Below, in pieces: positions 44,045 to 53,304 of a stretch of 64,000 nt of DNA. The first letter of the stretch is position 1; the number at the start of each line of letters is the position of its first letter. The notes under the pieces were generated by a model. That model saw nothing but the letters and a program-made list of their open reading frames with translations, was not told where the DNA came from and did no database searches. The position numbers and the translations under genes were made by a program. Origin of the DNA: Caenimonas koreensis DSM 17982 (GTDB lineage Bacteria > Pseudomonadota > Gammaproteobacteria > Burkholderiales > Burkholderiaceae_C); contig NZ_WJBU01000011.1 of the NCBI RefSeq assembly GCF_009646335.1, forward strand, positions 142,810 through 206,809, given 5' to 3'.

Positions 44045-44406
44045 CCACCGGCGCGCTTGACCTTGTAGCCCTGCGCCTGGAGCAAGGCGATGACCTTGTC
44101 GCAGTGGTCGCCCTGCACTTCGATCACGCCGTCTTTCACGGTGCCGCCTGACCCACACGCGGTCTTGAGCTGCTGGTCCAGCTTGACGAGGCCCGCCGCG
44201 TCGGCAGGAACGCCCCGCACCACGGTCACCGCCTTGCCGCCGCGCCCCTTGGTTTCGCGAAGCACGCGCACGATCCCGTCGCCGGCCGCAGCCTGAGCCT
44301 GGCTGCTCTTGCATGCGCATTGCGCCACCGGCTTGCGGCACACGGGGCACATGCGGCCCGCGTCTGTCGAATACACCAGCCCGCCCGAACCCGATTTGTT
44401 TTTCAT
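44041..44406 (-). CDS. SUI1/YciH family translation factor-like protein with zinc ribbon
   Basis: 121-residue protein. The N-terminal half has a short CPVC...CAC zinc-ribbon-like cysteine cluster (MCPVCRKPVAQCACK). The C-terminal half is an SUI1 domain (VRVLRETKGRGGKAVTVVRGVP, then LKTACGSGGTVKDGVIEVQGDH), the bacterial eIF1 homologue that can affect start-codon choice. Two adjacent ATG codons are candidates; the second is used. Its stop overlaps the 3' end of the monooxygenase by 4 nt, tail-to-tail. Confidence 0.88.
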   Translation of the reverse strand: MKNKSGSGGLVYSTDAGRMCPVCRKPVAQCACKSSQAQAAAGDGIVRVLRETKGRGGKAVTVVRGVPADAAGLVKLDQQLKTACGSGGTVKDGVIEVQGDHCDKVIALLQAQGYKVKRAGG

Positions 44407-44494
44407 CATGGATGGGCGCCATTTTGCCGGCGCAGGAGCCGCGCCGGTAGGCGATGATGAAGTGGCGCACACCTTGCTTACGCAGATTCCCACC

Positions 44495-45211
44495 ATGCGC
44501 CTGCTGCTGACCTCTGACCTGCACTACCGGCTGCGGCACTACGACTGGCTGCTTGGCGTGGCGGCACGCTTCGATGCAGTCGTGATTGCGGGCGACCATA
44601 TCGACATCTCTTCGACCGTGTCCGACCGGGTGCAGATCGCCGCACTGTCGGCCAGCCTCACGGCCCTCTCGCACGAGAGCCGGCTGCTCGTATGCTCAGG
44701 CAACCACGATCTCGACAGCCGCAACCCGCAGGGGGAAAAGACGGCGGCATGGCTGGACGCGGTGCGCAGCGGCACGCTCGCCATTGACGGCGACACCGTG
44801 CACATCGCAGACACCATGTTCACCGTCTGCCCCTGGTGGGACGGCCCTCACGCCCGCGAAGCTGTCGCGGCCCTGCTGGCTGAAGCGGCCAGCAAACGCA
44901 CGGGCCGCTGGATCTGGGTCTATCACGCGCCGCCCGAGGGCCCGCTCAGCTGGACGGGCAAGCGGCACTTTGGCGATCCGGCGCTGCCCGCGCTGATTGC
45001 GCAGTACGCACCCTCGGCGGTGCTGTGCGGCCACATCCATGAGGCGCCCCACAAGAAGGACGGCAGCTGGTTCGACCGCATCGGCAACACATGGCTGTTC
45101 AATGCGGGCAACCAGATCGGCGACATTCCGGCCCGCATCGAAATCGACTTCGACGCACAGGTCGCGCGCTGGATCACGATGGAAGGCGTGGAGGAACAGG
45201 CGCTGGGGTAA
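44495..45211 (+). CDS. Metallophosphoesterase
   Basis: 238-residue calcineurin-type phosphoesterase. The five metal-binding blocks are in order: TSDLHYRL, VVIAGDHID, CSGNHDLDS, WVYHAPPEG and LCGHIHEAP. It would hydrolyse a phosphomonoester, phosphodiester or nucleotide. The ATG at MRLLLTSDLH places the first Asp at residue 8, as usual for the family; the in-frame extension upstream overlaps the divergent SUI1 gene. Substrate unknown. Confidence 0.9.
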   Translation: MRLLLTSDLHYRLRHYDWLLGVAARFDAVVIAGDHIDISSTVSDRVQIAALSASLTALSHESRLLVCSGNHDLDSRNPQGEKTAAWLDAVRSGTLAIDGDTVHIADTMFTVCPWWDGPHAREAVAALLAEAASKRTGRWIWVYHAPPEGPLSWTGKRHFGDPALPALIAQYAPSAVLCGHIHEAPHKKDGSWFDRIGNTWLFNAGNQIGDIPARIEIDFDAQVARWITMEGVEEQALG

Positions 45212-45241
45212 GCCCCGTGCAGGCTGCGTTGATGGCCTGGG

Positions 45242-45730
45242 TCAATAGTCCGGCACGTCCGTCCGCTCGGAGCCCGAGCCGCTGCTTGCGCCCTGCTGCA
45301 TGGCCATCAGGTTGGCCAGCACCTGGTCCATCAGCTCCAGGTGCGTGTTGGTGCCCGCGTATTGCCGCTTGATGTCGACCAGGTATGAGGTCACGGCCTG
45401 CAGGCGGCGCGCGAGCAACTGCGCGATGGCGTAAGTCAACGCGGGGTCGCGCCGGGCTGCCTCTTGCGCGTCGTCCACGATGTACACCGTGCTGTCGCGC
45501 ACAGCCACCACATCAGCCATGGGCGCCGAGCCGAGCACCGCCGAGATCTCGCCCATGAAAGAGCCAGGCTGCGTCACGGCCACCACCCGCACGCCTGATC
45601 GCACCACTTCGAAGGCGCCTTCCTTGAGCACGTAAACGCGCCCCATCGGCACGCCTTCTTCGATCAGCACGTGGCCAGCTGCTACCTGCAGTTCAGGCAG
45701 CAAGCGGCACAGGCTGAGGACGTCGGACAT
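45242..45730 (-). CDS. Cyclic nucleotide-binding domain protein
   Basis: 162-residue protein consisting of a Crp-type cyclic nucleotide-binding beta-barrel (AAGHVLIEEGVPMGRVYVLKEGAFEV, in parts; PGSFMGEISAVLGSAPMADVVAV) and a C-terminal helical tail. The phosphate-binding cassette GEISAVLGSAPM lacks the RPR-type arginine of true Crp, so ligand binding is uncertain. There is no helix-turn-helix domain, so it is a regulator of some other protein rather than a transcription factor. It follows the SRPBCC gene by 65 nt on the same strand. Confidence 0.85.
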   Translation of the reverse strand: MSDVLSLCRLLPELQVAAGHVLIEEGVPMGRVYVLKEGAFEVVRSGVRVVAVTQPGSFMGEISAVLGSAPMADVVAVRDSTVYIVDDAQEAARRDPALTYAIAQLLARRLQAVTSYLVDIKRQYAGTNTHLELMDQVLANLMAMQQGASSGSGSERTDVPDY

Positions 45731-45795
45731 GCCTTCGGCCGAAGCAATTACCGGGCCTGTTGCAGCGGGCAGCTACGCCGGACGTGGGGTGTTGG

Positions 45796-46188
45796 TCACG
45801 CCGTCGTGGCGAAAGCCGACTTCATGACCGTGCCGCCGGCGTCCACCAGGCCCTTGATCGCCGGTGCCAGCTCGTTGGGCAGGAAGTCCAGCGTCCAGAC
45901 GACGCGGCTGCCCGCACCATCGGCGAAGACCCGGATCGATGCGTTGTGGTGCGTTGCGCGGCCACCGACCGACGCATACACCAGGCGGCGCCGCTCGTCG
46001 CTGATGTCCACCAGGATTTCGCGCACCACGATGCCGTTGGAGAACTTCACCACACGCGCCTCACCGTCCATCTTGCATTCGCTCACGATGCCGGGAAAGA
46101 GCTTGTGGACCTGCCCGAAGTCGCGAACCTGTTGCCATACCCTGTCGGGGCTCGCGGGGACTCTGATCTCTTTGACGATGCTTGCCAT
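45796..46188 (-). CDS. SRPBCC (START-like) family protein
   Basis: 130-residue hydrophobic-ligand-binding protein of the polyketide cyclase/START-like fold: IVKEIRVPASPDRVWQQVRDFGQVHKLFPG (in parts), VREILVDISDERRRLVYASVG, SRVVWTLDFLPNEL. It lies 25 nt downstream of frmA on the same strand and is probably the last gene of that operon. A role in formaldehyde handling is inferred only from position. Confidence 0.87.
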   Translation of the reverse strand: MASIVKEIRVPASPDRVWQQVRDFGQVHKLFPGIVSECKMDGEARVVKFSNGIVVREILVDISDERRRLVYASVGGRATHHNASIRVFADGAGSRVVWTLDFLPNELAPAIKGLVDAGGTVMKSAFATTA

Positions 46189-46213
46189 GTCTTTGTGCCT
46201 CTGTGCTTTGCGA

Positions 46214-47316
<1,103 letters not shown>

Positions 47317-47320
<4 letters not shown>

Positions 47321-47862
47321 TGTTGTTGCTCCGCGTGGGCCTGGCCCACGATGTCTTCGTAATACCTGAACTCGTGACAGCTGCGGGCCCAATGCTCGTT
47401 GGTGGCGTTCCGCGCGCCGATACCGACGAGCCTGCGCCCGGCCGCCTTCATTTTCTGCGACAAAGGCAGGAAGTCGCTGTCGCCGCCGACCACCACGACC
47501 GTGTCGATGTGCCCGAACCTGTGCACATCCTCCATGGCGTCGAGGCATAGCCTGATGTCAGCGCCGTTCTTGGCCGTGGCACCCGGGGGGAACAGTTGCA
47601 CCAGCTCCATGGCGTTTTTCAGCAGCGCCTCACGGTAGCGGCCGAAGAACTGCCAGTTGCAATACGCACGATGGATCGCCACCGGCCCCAGCGATGCAGC
47701 GAAATCGGCAACCGCCTGCACCTGCACAAGCGGCTCCTGCAGCCTGAACCGGTTGTCGGGCCGCGCATAAGCGCCGGGCTCTTTCGCCTCGCACAGACTG
47801 GCGTGCAGATTTTCGAAATCCCAGTAGATGGCGACGGAACGTTCGCGCTCGTCGTGCCGCAT
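47317..47862 (-). CDS. NYN-domain (LabA/Vpa-like) putative ribonuclease
   Basis: 181-residue PIN-like protein. The acidic active site of NYN domains is complete: VAIYWDFENLHAS (Asp), NGADIRLCLDAMEDVHRF (Asp), and VVVVGGDSDFLPLSQKMKAAGRRLVGIG (Asp pair, in parts). Such proteins are RNases or RNA-binding regulators. It is coupled at both ends: TAATG with the glutaredoxin-like gene before it and ATGA with frmA after it. Why an RNase-like gene sits in a formaldehyde operon is unknown. Confidence 0.88.
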
Positions 47863-48233
47863 TACGCCGCCGCAAGCATTTTCTTGAGCTCGGCACTGTC
47901 GATGAGCGCCTGCAGGTCTTCATAGCCGCCCACCAGGGTTGCCTTGACGAAAATCATCGGGAAAGTCGGCCAGCCTGTCCACATCTTGAGCGCATTGCGC
48001 GGCCGCCACTGGCTTGTGTAGCTGCCGTAGCTGAGGTACTTGTACGGCACACCGGCCGCATCGAGCGCTTTGCGCGCCTTCGCAGGAAAAGGATTGAACG
48101 CCATGCCCACCACCACGACATCGTTGGACGCGACGGCGGCCATGACCTCGTCGACGATGCCGTGTTGCCAGCGCTCGACCTTCTGCCTGACGGCCGGATG
48201 AATGGAAGCTTCAGACAAAATTTTGCGTGGCAT
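47862..48233 (-). CDS. Cysteine-less glutaredoxin-like protein
   Basis: 123-residue protein of the monothiol glutaredoxin (GrxD-like) fold: VVVVGMAFNPFPAKARKALDAAGVPYKYL (in parts), then GWPTFPMIFVKATLVGGYEDL with the cis-Pro and Gly-Gly of the glutathione site. The active-site Cys is replaced; the motif reads GMAFNPFPAKA, and the whole protein has no cysteine. Redox chemistry is therefore impossible by itself, and a glutathione-sensing or structural role is possible. The ATG at MPRKILSE is chosen; another lies eight codons upstream. First gene of the NYN-frmA operon. Confidence 0.8.
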   Translation of the reverse strand: MPRKILSEASIHPAVRQKVERWQHGIVDEVMAAVASNDVVVVGMAFNPFPAKARKALDAAGVPYKYLSYGSYTSQWRPRNALKMWTGWPTFPMIFVKATLVGGYEDLQALIDSAELKKMLAAA

Positions 48234-48304
48234 ATGAAATTCTTCTCGTGTTTGCATAACGGTACCACGCAGTTCGCCGTGCGATGAGTTAGGCTCTGCG
48301 GCCC

Positions 48305-48640
48305 ATGGAAAAGTTCGACTACAAACTCAAAATCTGGGAGGCCGAGGCAACCGACCTCGACCTCGCCGCCGCTGAAGAGCGCTTTCGCAAATCCATGGAG
48401 GAACACCTCGGCGCCCCCGCCCTGGTTCTGGCCGTGTACGAGAGCCACCGCCGCCTGTCATGCATTTACGGCTACGACCCCGACATGGAAGACCTGTCTG
48501 ACGCCGAGCGGCACATCTTCGTGCAATGGCAGGATGCAGAGCGCCATGCGCTCGCAGCTGCTTTCGGGCCTAACCGCTACATGGGCGACGCGATGTATGA
48601 AATCAGCGACCCTGAGGAATCCCTGGAAATGAAGCGGTAG
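48305..48640 (+). CDS. Hypothetical protein
   Basis: 111-residue acidic protein that I do not recognise: MEKFDYKLKIWEAEATDLDL, then ERFRKSMEEHLGAPALVLAVYES and a Met-rich, Glu-rich end (MEDLSDAERHIFVQWQDAERHALAAAFGPNRYMGDAMYEI in parts). No signal peptide or membrane segment. Gene structure is clean, and it is divergent from the frmA operon with a 71-nt gap. Confidence 0.62.
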   Translation: MEKFDYKLKIWEAEATDLDLAAAEERFRKSMEEHLGAPALVLAVYESHRRLSCIYGYDPDMEDLSDAERHIFVQWQDAERHALAAAFGPNRYMGDAMYEISDPEESLEMKR

Positions 48641-48698
48641 CGTGCGGCGTGGCCGGTGCAGCACGCACAGAGTTACCTCACGCACGAGCCCGGCAAAC

Positions 48699-49892
48699 TC
48701 AAACCGCCCGGCCCAGCCGCGCGATCGCCTCTTCGATTTTCTGCACGTCGGCCGTCGCAAAGCTCAACCTGAACGTCGAGTGATCGGGGTCTTTGGCGAA
48801 GAACGGCGCGCCCGGCACGAACGCAACGCCCTGCTCGATCGCCCGCTTGGCGAATTCGCCTGCGTCCTTGACCTTGCCGCCCGCACCCGTCAGCCGTGCC
48901 CAGAAGAACAAACCGCCGCGCGGCTGCGTGAATGCCACTGCATCGCCGAGTTCACGCGCAAGCGCCTGGCCCATGGCCCGTGCCCGCTCGGCATAAACGG
49001 TGCGCACATGATCGAGCGTGGCAGGCATGCGCCCCGCCTTCAGGTATTGCGCAGCCGTGGCCTGCGCGAACGTGCTGGTGTGCGCATCGCTGAACTGTTT
49101 GCACATCACTGCTTTTTGCAAGAGCGCAGGCGGCGCCACCATCCAGCCGACGCGCAGGCCGGGGCTGAGCACCTTGCTCATGCTGCCGCAGTACACCAGC
49201 CACTCACGGCTTGCGGGCACCTGCTGTGACAACGCCATGAGGCTGGGCGGCGGTGGCTCGCCGAAATACAGGTCGCCATAGGGGTCGTCTTCCACCACCA
49301 GCACCTGGTGCCTCGCGGCCAACTCCAGCACCTTGATGCGGCGCTCGCGGCTGAGCGTTGCGCCGCTCGGGTTGCCGAACGTGGGAATGAGGTAGATGAA
49401 CTTCGGCTTGTGCTCGATGATCTGCTGCTCCAGCACATCGACCATCACGCCGTGCTCGTCGACCGGCGCGCTCACCAGGTCGGCGCCGTACAGGCGAAAG
49501 CACTGGATGGTCGCCAGAAAGGTCGGGCCTTCGACAATCACTTTGTCGCCCGGGTCGATTAGCGTCTTGCCCAGCAGGTCCAGCGCCTGCTGGCTGCCGG
49601 TGGTGACCACCAGGCCGTCAGGTCTGACGTCGATCCCCTTGCCGGCCATGAATTGCGCGAGCTGCGTGCGCAGCGGCTCAAAGCCTTCCGTGGCGCCGTA
49701 TTGCAGCGCGCCGCCGGGCTCTTCCTGCAAGGCACGCTGCGAGGCCTGCGACAGCCCGGTGACATCGAACATCGCGCTGTCGGGAAAGCCACCGGCCAGC
49801 GAAATGATGCCGGGTTTGCCAAGCAGCTTGAACAGCTCGCGGATGGCAGAGGTTTCTACGTTGTCGAGGCGTTTGGCGAACGGGATGGGCAT
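48699..49892 (-). CDS. PLP-dependent aminotransferase (fold type I, LysN/ valine-pyruvate type)
   Basis: 397-residue aminotransferase class I/II. The pyridoxal phosphate Lys is in CGSMSKVLSPGLRVGWM near residue 236, with TGSQQALDLLGKTLIDPGD, PTFGNPSGATLSRERR, VVEDDPYGDLYF and the C-terminal substrate Arg in FRLSFA. The profile is that of LysN/2-aminoadipate-type and MocR-related aminotransferases without the DNA-binding domain. Donor and acceptor unknown. The ATG at MPIPFAKRLDN is used. Confidence 0.92.
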   Translation of the reverse strand: MPIPFAKRLDNVETSAIRELFKLLGKPGIISLAGGFPDSAMFDVTGLSQASQRALQEEPGGALQYGATEGFEPLRTQLAQFMAGKGIDVRPDGLVVTTGSQQALDLLGKTLIDPGDKVIVEGPTFLATIQCFRLYGADLVSAPVDEHGVMVDVLEQQIIEHKPKFIYLIPTFGNPSGATLSRERRIKVLELAARHQVLVVEDDPYGDLYFGEPPPPSLMALSQQVPASREWLVYCGSMSKVLSPGLRVGWMVAPPALLQKAVMCKQFSDAHTSTFAQATAAQYLKAGRMPATLDHVRTVYAERARAMGQALARELGDAVAFTQPRGGLFFWARLTGAGGKVKDAGEFAKRAIEQGVAFVPGAPFFAKDPDHSTFRLSFATADVQKIEEAIARLGRAV

Positions 49893-49995
49893 GGTGGTGA
49901 AAGGGTCTGGGCCGGGTATGGACTGAGTATTGTGGCGCGGCTGGGCGGGGCAAGCCGTATCTGGCGCAGGCACAACTGTTCTTGCAGGAACTGCC

Positions 49996-50409
49996 CTAGG
50001 CGAATTCGCCCACGAGCGCCAGCACATACAGGCTCAGGCTGATCACGATCCCGCGGAACGGAATCTTGAACCAGTAGCGCCAGCCGAGCCATGCGTAGGC
50101 CACCAGCACCACCAGGCCCGTGCCCAGCAGGAAGGTGGAGGCGAAGAGCACCTTGGTCTGCGCAAGCGCCAGGTAGCCGTAGATCCAGCCGAACAGGATC
50201 GCGCCGTAGGAGTGGCTCGCATTGAAGCCGACCCAGGCCCGCCACATCGTCGTCTGGCGCGTGATCACGGGCGACACGGCTTCCATCGCGACCTTCAGGG
50301 CCGCATCACGCGGGTCGAATTTGTCGGTGGCAAATGTATAGATGAGGTGCACGAGGCCCAGCGCAAGGATGATGAAGGCGCTGGCCGCAAGAAGGTAATG
50401 GGCAAACAT
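49996..50409 (-). CDS. Small four-helix membrane protein
   Basis: 137-residue inner-membrane protein with four hydrophobic helices (LLAASAFIILALGLVHLIYTF in parts; SHSYGAILFGWIYGYLAL; VLFASTFLLGTGLVVLVAYAWL; IVISLSLYVLALVGEF). Conserved-looking residues between helices are FDPRD, VITRQTTMWRAWVGFN and WYWFK-type YWFKIPF. Family function unknown (LIC_13387-like membrane proteins). It is divergent from a dienelactone hydrolase with a 60-nt gap. A much longer upstream open frame is non-coding. Confidence 0.78.
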   Translation of the reverse strand: MFAHYLLAASAFIILALGLVHLIYTFATDKFDPRDAALKVAMEAVSPVITRQTTMWRAWVGFNASHSYGAILFGWIYGYLALAQTKVLFASTFLLGTGLVVLVAYAWLGWRYWFKIPFRGIVISLSLYVLALVGEFA

Positions 50410-50469
50410 GCGCGCATTGTGCTCTGGCACGCGAGTGCGCAAGGCAAAATGCTCGCCTGAGGGAAATTC

Positions 50470-51195
50470 ATGATCGAAAAACACCTGGACATCACCACGG
50501 CTGATGGCGCGATGAACACGTTCGTCGTGCATCCGGACGAAGGCGGGCCCAAGCCTGTTGTCTTCTTCTACATGGATGCACCGGGCAAGCGCGAAGAGCT
50601 GCACGACATGGCGCGCCGCCTCGCTTCGGTGGGTTACTTCGTCGTGCTGCCCAACCTGTACTACCGCCGCACGCGCGACTACTGGCTGCGCGAGCGCACC
50701 GAAGCCGGCATGGCCGAGATGTTCACGCACATGCACGCAACGACCAACGCCATGATCGTGAGCGACACCAGGGCGATGATCGACTTTGTCGACACCCAGC
50801 CTGAAGCCGATGCCTCGAAGATCGGCGCCGTCGGCTACTGCATGAGCGGCCCGTTCGTCATGCACGTGGCAGCGGCCTACCCCGACCGCATTCACAGCAT
50901 TGCGTCGATCCACGGCGCGAACATGGTGAACGACCTGCCCGACTCCCCTCACCTCACGGCCGCGAAGATCAAGTGCGAGGCCTACTTTGCCTGCGCCGAG
51001 ATCGACAAGTGGGCACCGCCCGCCGATATCGACAAGCTCGAAGCCGCCATGAAAGCTGCCAACATGAAGCACCGCATCGAGTGGTATCCGAAAGCAGAGC
51101 ACGGCTTTGTCTTTCCGCAGCGGGCCGTGTACGACAAGCCGAGCGCAGAGCGGCATTGGGAACGGGTGCTCGACCTGTTTGCCCGCACGCTATGA
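50470..51195 (+). CDS. Dienelactone hydrolase family protein
   Basis: 241-residue alpha/beta hydrolase. The nucleophile is Cys in VGYCMSGPFV, the Asp in FACAEIDKWAPP and the His in KAEHGFVFP. It acts on small lactones or esters. It overlaps the next gene (methyltransferase-like) by ATGA. It is only distantly similar to the other hydrolase of this family in the window, which has an N-terminal extension. Confidence 0.9.
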   Translation: MIEKHLDITTADGAMNTFVVHPDEGGPKPVVFFYMDAPGKREELHDMARRLASVGYFVVLPNLYYRRTRDYWLRERTEAGMAEMFTHMHATTNAMIVSDTRAMIDFVDTQPEADASKIGAVGYCMSGPFVMHVAAAYPDRIHSIASIHGANMVNDLPDSPHLTAAKIKCEAYFACAEIDKWAPPADIDKLEAAMKAANMKHRIEWYPKAEHGFVFPQRAVYDKPSAERHWERVLDLFARTL

Positions 51196-52034
51196 CGGCC
51201 GGTGTGCGGCCCTCGCCCGCCCGCTTGTACGCCAGTCACCTCAAGGGCCTCCTGCTGGGCATCCGCTCGAAGGCGCCCTTTCGCAAATGGTTCCAGTGCA
51301 ATATCTGCGGCGCCTACAACAGCCGCCCTTACAGCGACTTCAACCGTGAGTCGCCCAGCTGCGACCAGTGCGGCTCCACCGTGCGCATGCGCGCCATGAT
51401 TCATCACGCGAGCGAAGCGCTTTACGGCAGGAGCCTCGTGCTGACCGAGTGGCCGGTTCACCCCGAATATCGCGGCGTGGGCCTGAGCGACTGGGACGGC
51501 TATGCCAATCGCCTGCCGCATCGCGTCAACTACACCAACACGTACTACCACCAGGCGCCGTTTCTCGACATCACGAAGCCGCCCGCCGAGATGGAGCACA
51601 CCTGCAACTTCATCATCTCGACGGATGTGTTCGAACACGTGCTGCCCCCCGTATCCAGGGCATTCGAAGGTGCGATGAAACTGCTCAAGCCCGGTGGCAC
51701 GCTGGTGATGTCGGTGCCGTTCGCGCTTGAGACGCCAGAAACAATCGAGCACTACCCGGACATCCACAACTTCGAGATCCGCAAAGTCGGGGACGACTAC
51801 GAGCTGGTGAACACGCTTGCGTCAGGCGAAGTGAAAGTGCATCGTGACCTGGTGTTTCACGGCGGCCCGGGCGATACGCTCGAGATGCGCGTGTTCGCCA
51901 AGGAAGCCCTGCGCAAAAACCTGGAAGACGCCGGCTTCACCGATGTGCGCTTTCGCGGTGAGTCGATGAAGAAGTACGGCATTTACTGGCACTACCCGTG
52001 GTCGGTGCCGGTCACGGCAAAGGCGCCGGGCTAG
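51192..52034 (+). CDS. SAM-dependent methyltransferase with N-terminal zinc ribbon
   Basis: 280-residue protein. A zinc ribbon (FQCNICGAYNSR ... PSCDQCGSTVRMRAM) is followed by a class I methyltransferase-like core with FIISTDVFEHVLPP and AMKLLKPGGTLVMSVPFALET; the SAM-binding Gly loop is weak. Such ribbon-methyltransferase proteins often modify sugars or small peptides. A clean GxGxG motif is not evident, so activity is not certain. It is coupled to the dienelactone hydrolase gene by a 4-nt overlap. Confidence 0.82.
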   Translation: MTAGVRPSPARLYASHLKGLLLGIRSKAPFRKWFQCNICGAYNSRPYSDFNRESPSCDQCGSTVRMRAMIHHASEALYGRSLVLTEWPVHPEYRGVGLSDWDGYANRLPHRVNYTNTYYHQAPFLDITKPPAEMEHTCNFIISTDVFEHVLPPVSRAFEGAMKLLKPGGTLVMSVPFALETPETIEHYPDIHNFEIRKVGDDYELVNTLASGEVKVHRDLVFHGGPGDTLEMRVFAKEALRKNLEDAGFTDVRFRGESMKKYGIYWHYPWSVPVTAKAPG

Positions 52035-52039
52035 GCACC

Positions 52040-53152
52040 TTACCTGCTCAATAGCCGCCCGTCGCGCGTGACCATTGCCAGGTCAACGAACTTGCTGCCG
52101 TGGTGCGCGCCAGAGCTGAACGCAACTTTGTAGCCGCCCAGGTCGTAGGTGCCGAGGTTCGAGAGTGCAGCCAGCACCGTCCGGGCCGACACCGGCGCCT
52201 TGGCGCGGCGAATGCCTTCCACCAGCGTCTTCGCGGCGATGCAGGCCTCCAGCTGCGTGCTGTTCATCGGCGTCGTGATGCCCGAATCGGCAATGGCCTT
52301 GGCGCATTCGCGCACCACCGGCACTTGCTGCGAGCTCGGGTTGGGCACCACCTGCGTGATGGACACGCCCGACGCTGATGCACCCGCTGCGGTGATGAAC
52401 TGGTCCGCGCCGATGAACGACAGCGACGACGTCGGCACGATGCGGCCCATCTCGACCAGCTGCTTCTGGAAAGTGGCAGCCGCTCCCGACAGGATGGTGT
52501 GAAGAATCAGGTCGGGTTGCTGCGCCAGCAAGGCATCCACTTCCACCTTGGTGATCGGCACATTGCGCTTGAGCGGCAGCGCCTGCGGCACAAGGTTGAT
52601 CTTTTGCAGGTACTTCTGCACGACCTCGAAGTTCTGCTTGCCGACCTCGTCTTCGTAGTGAACGACCGTGACGCGCTTGAGCCCCAGGCTCATCCAGAAA
52701 TTCAGGATCTTCTCCATCTCTTCGCCATACGACGCGCGCATCGTGAAGAGCACCGGGTTGTTCACGCGAACCGGATTGGCACCGGAGAACGGCGCAAAAA
52801 AGGCGACGTCGGCCTTTTCGGCCTGCGGTATGGCGTCAAGGCTCAGCGTGGCAGATGCATAGCCGAAGAGCGCCAGCGGATTCTTTTCTTCGAGCAGCGT
52901 CTTCGTATTGGCCGCCGCCTGCTTGCGGTCGTTCTTGTCGTCGAGCGAGACCAGCTCGATCTGCTTGCCCTGCACGCCGCCTCTGGAATTGACGTGCGCG
53001 AAATAGGCCTTCGCACCATCGCGAATGTCCTTGCCGAAAGCTGCGTTACTGCCCGTCAAAGGCACAGACTGGCCAATGACCCATTTATCGCCCTGGGCGT
53101 TGGCGGCCAGCGCGGCAGCCGCGAGAACAAAAGCAAATACAACTGACTTCAT
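52040..53152 (-). CDS. ABC transporter substrate-binding protein, branched-chain amino acid (LivK) type
   Basis: 370-residue periplasmic binding protein. Signal peptide MKSVVFAFVLAAAALAANAQ, then the Leu/Ile/Val-binding fold: WVIGQSVPLTGSNAAFGKDIRDGA (in parts), QIELVSLDDKND, LFGYASATLSLDAIPQAEK, and VVHYEDEVGKQNF. Ligand unknown; many relatives bind aromatics or urea. An orphan: no permease or ATPase genes are adjacent. ATG with GAGG 7 nt upstream is chosen over a TTG one codon before it. Confidence 0.88.
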   Translation of the reverse strand: MKSVVFAFVLAAAALAANAQGDKWVIGQSVPLTGSNAAFGKDIRDGAKAYFAHVNSRGGVQGKQIELVSLDDKNDRKQAAANTKTLLEEKNPLALFGYASATLSLDAIPQAEKADVAFFAPFSGANPVRVNNPVLFTMRASYGEEMEKILNFWMSLGLKRVTVVHYEDEVGKQNFEVVQKYLQKINLVPQALPLKRNVPITKVEVDALLAQQPDLILHTILSGAAATFQKQLVEMGRIVPTSSLSFIGADQFITAAGASASGVSITQVVPNPSSQQVPVVRECAKAIADSGITTPMNSTQLEACIAAKTLVEGIRRAKAPVSARTVLAALSNLGTYDLGGYKVAFSSGAHHGSKFVDLAMVTRDGRLLSR

Positions 53153-53304
53153 CAAAACCTCATCCGTGTGACACAGATAAGGTTACTTGCGTTACAGCTC
53201 GATGCGCTGGCAATGCGTCAACAAATTGGTGCGATCGTTAACAGGAAATTGCAATGACAAGCTTGCACCTGAAACAGACTGTTAGCGCGCTAATAAGAAT
53301 GTTC

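Noticed and set aside
49996..51156. 386-codon open frame spanning the small membrane protein and the minus strand of the hydrolase
   Set aside because: Only the last 137 codons read as a plausible membrane protein. The rest is antisense to the dienelactone hydrolase gene.
53282..53293. Perfect palindrome TTAGCGCGCTAA
   Set aside because: It lies just beyond the stop of the S9 peptidase gene without a T tract, and a single 12-bp palindrome can occur by chance. No regulator is adjacent.
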